DNA from: Candidatus Heimdallarchaeota archaeon
Lineage (GTDB): Archaea > Asgardarchaeota > Heimdallarchaeia > JABLTI01
NCBI GenBank assembly: GCA_030602675.1
Contig: JAUVZH010000130.1
Span: 1 to 7,128, forward strand
DNA: 7,128 nucleotides
Reading direction: 5' to 3'
The notes beneath the pieces are model-generated. The model did no database searches. It saw nothing but the letters and a program-made list of their open reading frames with translations, and was not told where the DNA came from. Positions 5,346 through 7,128 of this stretch are shown here, one piece after another; within the stretch, counting starts at the first letter, position 1; each line of letters starts with the position of its first letter. The translations under genes were made by a program, and so were the position numbers.

Positions 5346-5870
5346 TTTCTTGCTTTTATATCTGTAATCTAAAATGATTGTTAGAATAACTATTACAATT
5401 GCACTTACAGAAGGAATTACTATTACACTTGCTAACAAACGATCAGTATACCTTTGATTGCTAAAAATAACTTCAATTATAAAAGTTGTTTGCTCTTTGT
5501 AATCAGTATCACGATGCATAAATACAATATACCAAACATCATCGTAATATGGAGTCCATGTACCAGAACGATCATAGCCAGAGGACAAAGAGAAACTCTG
5601 TATATCCGAATCTCCATTCACCAATTTTTCATAATTTTCACTATCATACATCCGTACTTGGATTTTTGCAAATGTTTCAACATTTGAAAATGACCAACTT
5701 ACTCTATCTTTTCTTCCAATTATGTCCTCTGATGAAATGTCATAAAACTCTCCATAACTCAAGGAAATTCCAAATCGAAATCCTTGCAAAGAACAAGTGC
5801 TATAATTAGTTATTATCAAAATTGCTAGTAAAAGAAATCCTAAAACCTTTTCTTTCCTTTTATTTTGCAT
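5328..5870 (-). CDS. Membrane-anchored protein with an extracytoplasmic beta-rich domain, 180 residues, family unknown
   Basis: Numbered from ATG 5870, there is a basic N-terminus (NKRKEK), a hydrophobic helix (about 9-22), an ectodomain of about 115 residues rich in beta-type and aromatic residues (RVSWSFSNVETFAKIQVRMY at 56-75, SGTWTPYYDDVWYIVF at 102-117, TTFIIEVIF at 128-136), a second helix (about 145-166), and a basic cytoplasmic tail. The alternating strands and late W/Y-IVF strand followed by a C-terminal TM recall GOLD/p24-like ectodomains, but this is only a fold guess. The frame extends to a TTG at 5885, but ATG 5870 has a better AAGGAT seven bases upstream, so I prefer it. A canonical TATA box lies at 5919-5929. 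Its 3' end overlaps the truncated methyltransferase frame by 18 bases, which marks a junction of unrelated sequence. No catalytic motif is seen. Confidence 0.7.
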   Translation of the reverse strand: MQNKRKEKVLGFLLLAILIITNYSTCSLQGFRFGISLSYGEFYDISSEDIIGRKDRVSWSFSNVETFAKIQVRMYDSENYEKLVNGDSDIQSFSLSSGYDRSGTWTPYYDDVWYIVFMHRDTDYKEQTTFIIEVIFSNQRYTDRLLASVIVIPSVSAIVIVILTIILDYRYKSKKLPSYP

Positions 5871-5918
5871 CTCATTATCCTTCAAAATGCCTGATTAATC
5901 TTATGTATAGAAACTCTC

Positions 5919-5929
5919 CTATATATAAA
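5919..5929 (-). promoter_or_regulatory. TATA box of the 180-residue membrane-anchored protein gene
   Basis: On the minus strand this reads TTTATATATAG, a near-ideal archaeal TATA box, with an A/T-rich upstream side. Its centre is about 54 bases before ATG 5870, predicting a transcription start near 5898 and a leader of about 28 bases that includes the AAGGAT ribosome-binding sequence. This is the clearest archaeal promoter in the window. Confidence 0.55.
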
Positions 5930-6050
5930 AAATTTATTTTCTAAAAATCACATTTCATCAATTAATTGAATTTATTTGGATAATTAGAAATCTTTGAAAG
6001 AAATGCTTATTAGTTTCAATTTGAATTTTAGATTGGAGAAGGATTTTTTA

Positions 6051-7128
6051 TTGACATTAAAATATCGGATAATTAGAAACACATTTGCTATTTTGATTGG
6101 GTTAGTATGCATTTATGTAAGTTTTCATTTAGTTACAGATATTTATGATTTCAATCAGTAGGGTATCTATTTATGGGGAAGTTATAACCTAAATGAAAAG
6201 ATTATTTTTCTTACATATTTAGCTCTTACATGGTTTTTATGTGGTATTCTTGTTGGTATGTTTTCCATTTATGATGATTTTTTATTTATTGTAAGCATTC
6301 TCTTACCTTTTCTTCTTCTACCTATTTTTATTAATGTAATTCTTTTCACATCAGTAGTAGTATTATCAGCTCTTCAGAAAATCATTCTCTTTATGCTAAT
6401 TCCTTTAAGTGGGACGATCTTTACTTTAGGAGGAATTTTAGGTAGATTACTTAATAAACGATTTTTCTGGAGTAAAAAAGAAACTATAGAGACCATTGAA
6501 GACGTTACTACTAATGATTTAACCGTGCTTTTTAGGGTAATGATGTCTGGATTTATCATCTTGTTAGCTTTTAACTTCGCTATATTTACAGAAAAAATGA
6601 TTTTCTATATAATTACTAAAGATTTTTTATCAGGTGATCCAGAAAAATATTATCGAGGTGGTCGTTTACTTTACAGTCTCTCTCTTGTTTTCACTTTAAT
6701 TGCTGGGACAGTTATTGGTGTTGGAGCAAGGGAGATTAAGCTTAAGAACAATAGCTCGAAAAATCATTTATTAATTGGGATACAGATCATTTTGGTATTT
6801 TTGTTATTGAGTCAATTCTCTCGCTTCTTACTTGATTATTTATTAAATATTGATTTTCAAGAATTTTTTTTGGGTTTTAAAATAAAGATGTATTATAATT
6901 ATCCAGCTTATATTAAGTTAGATTATTATTGGCAACCATATTTAGTGGGTATAATTTTTAATCTTTGTTTTATAGTATTCGTATTCCTACTACGCAAATA
7001 TATTTGGGAAAAATCGTTAGAACATGGATATAAAACTAAAAAAATATTCACACCTATAATTTTGGCTATCTTTGTAGGATTTCAAATTATTCATTTTATT
7101 ATAACTTTATTTTTACAAACTGATGAAG
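6051..7128 (+). CDS. Polytopic membrane protein, interrupted by one TAG and running off the window
   Basis: From TTG 6051 the frame gives 359 codons to the window edge with one stop, TAG at codon 37 (6159-6161). GGAGAAGGA (6035-6043) lies seven bases before the TTG and supports that start; an in-frame ATG at 6003 is possible but has a poor ribosome-binding sequence. Codons 1-36 include a first helix (FAILIGLVCIYVSFHLV, 12-28). After the TAG, 322 stop-free codons encode about eight more hydrophobic helices (near 50-71, 76-96, 98-130, 163-190, 204-226, 238-265, 295-315, 331-355), with polar loops such as NKRFFWSKKETIETIED (135-151) and SGDPEKYYRGGRLL (194-207). The codon style and hydrophobicity match on both sides of the TAG, so I read one gene. 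If TAG stops translation, the first downstream ATG is 6258, which would drop two helices. I do not recognise the family; no ABC, kinase or transporter signature is visible. Confidence 0.65.

Noticed and set aside
5454..5809. Two overlapping plus-strand frames of 77 and 86 codons
   Set aside because: Both lie opposite the 180-residue membrane-anchored protein and have low-complexity, His-rich translations typical of shadow frames.
6374..6559. Minus-strand frame of 61 codons
   Set aside because: It lies opposite the polytopic membrane protein, whose frame is far longer and shows periodic helices.
1..7128. tRNA, rRNA, CRISPR array, insertion sequence or attachment site
   Set aside because: I looked on both strands for T-loop GTTC-A-TC blocks, regularly spaced repeats, terminal inverted repeats and transposase or integrase motifs and found none that hold up by eye.

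Overview
This is an AT-rich window (well under 40% G+C by eye), most likely from an archaeon. Several genes have an AT-rich TATA-like box roughly 45-60 bases upstream of the start, with no bacterial -35/-10 pair. Three genes appear to start at TTG behind a good Shine-Dalgarno. The gene content (tiny zinc-ribbon proteins, a zinc-ribbon/membrane protein, a large LVIVD-type propeller anchored in the membrane, a TM-anchored ectodomain protein) resembles that of large-genome archaea such as the Asgard group. That placement is an inference from style, not proof.

Layout. Positions 1-856 hold no intact gene. There is a short frameshifted remnant that reads like the C-terminus of a PIN-like protein (87-234), then a G+C-richer stretch of consecutive stem-loops (268 to about 470) with a TATA-like box at the right distance, which may be a structured RNA. 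A 43-residue CPHC/CPHC zinc-ribbon gene follows (857-988). A second stem-rich segment (about 1024-1239) ends in a long hairpin plus T-run. It meets, tail to tail, a flavin-reductase-like gene on the minus strand (1230-1796). An 85-codon open frame without a start codon (1981-2238) and an empty AT-rich stretch come next. The window's largest gene (2552-4585, minus) encodes a membrane-anchored protein of 14 LVIVD-like propeller units.

Right half. Divergent from the propeller gene is a zinc-ribbon + transmembrane gene broken by one in-frame TAA (4775-5173). Next is the first 31 or so residues of a class I SAM methyltransferase, cut off abruptly (5238-5345) where it runs into the 3' end of a minus-strand membrane-anchored ectodomain protein (5328-5870). 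The window ends inside a polytopic membrane protein (6051 to beyond 7128) whose frame is open except for one TAG at codon 37.

The genes do not form an obvious pathway or operon; strands alternate and most genes have their own signals. The most striking collective property is the number of broken or fragmentary genes (five candidates in 7 kb) beside intact secreted or membrane proteins. This suggests a region of gene decay and rearrangement, or sequence errors, or, for the TAG cases, readthrough. No mobile-element genes, CRISPR array, tRNA or rRNA were seen, and no complete novel system can be claimed.
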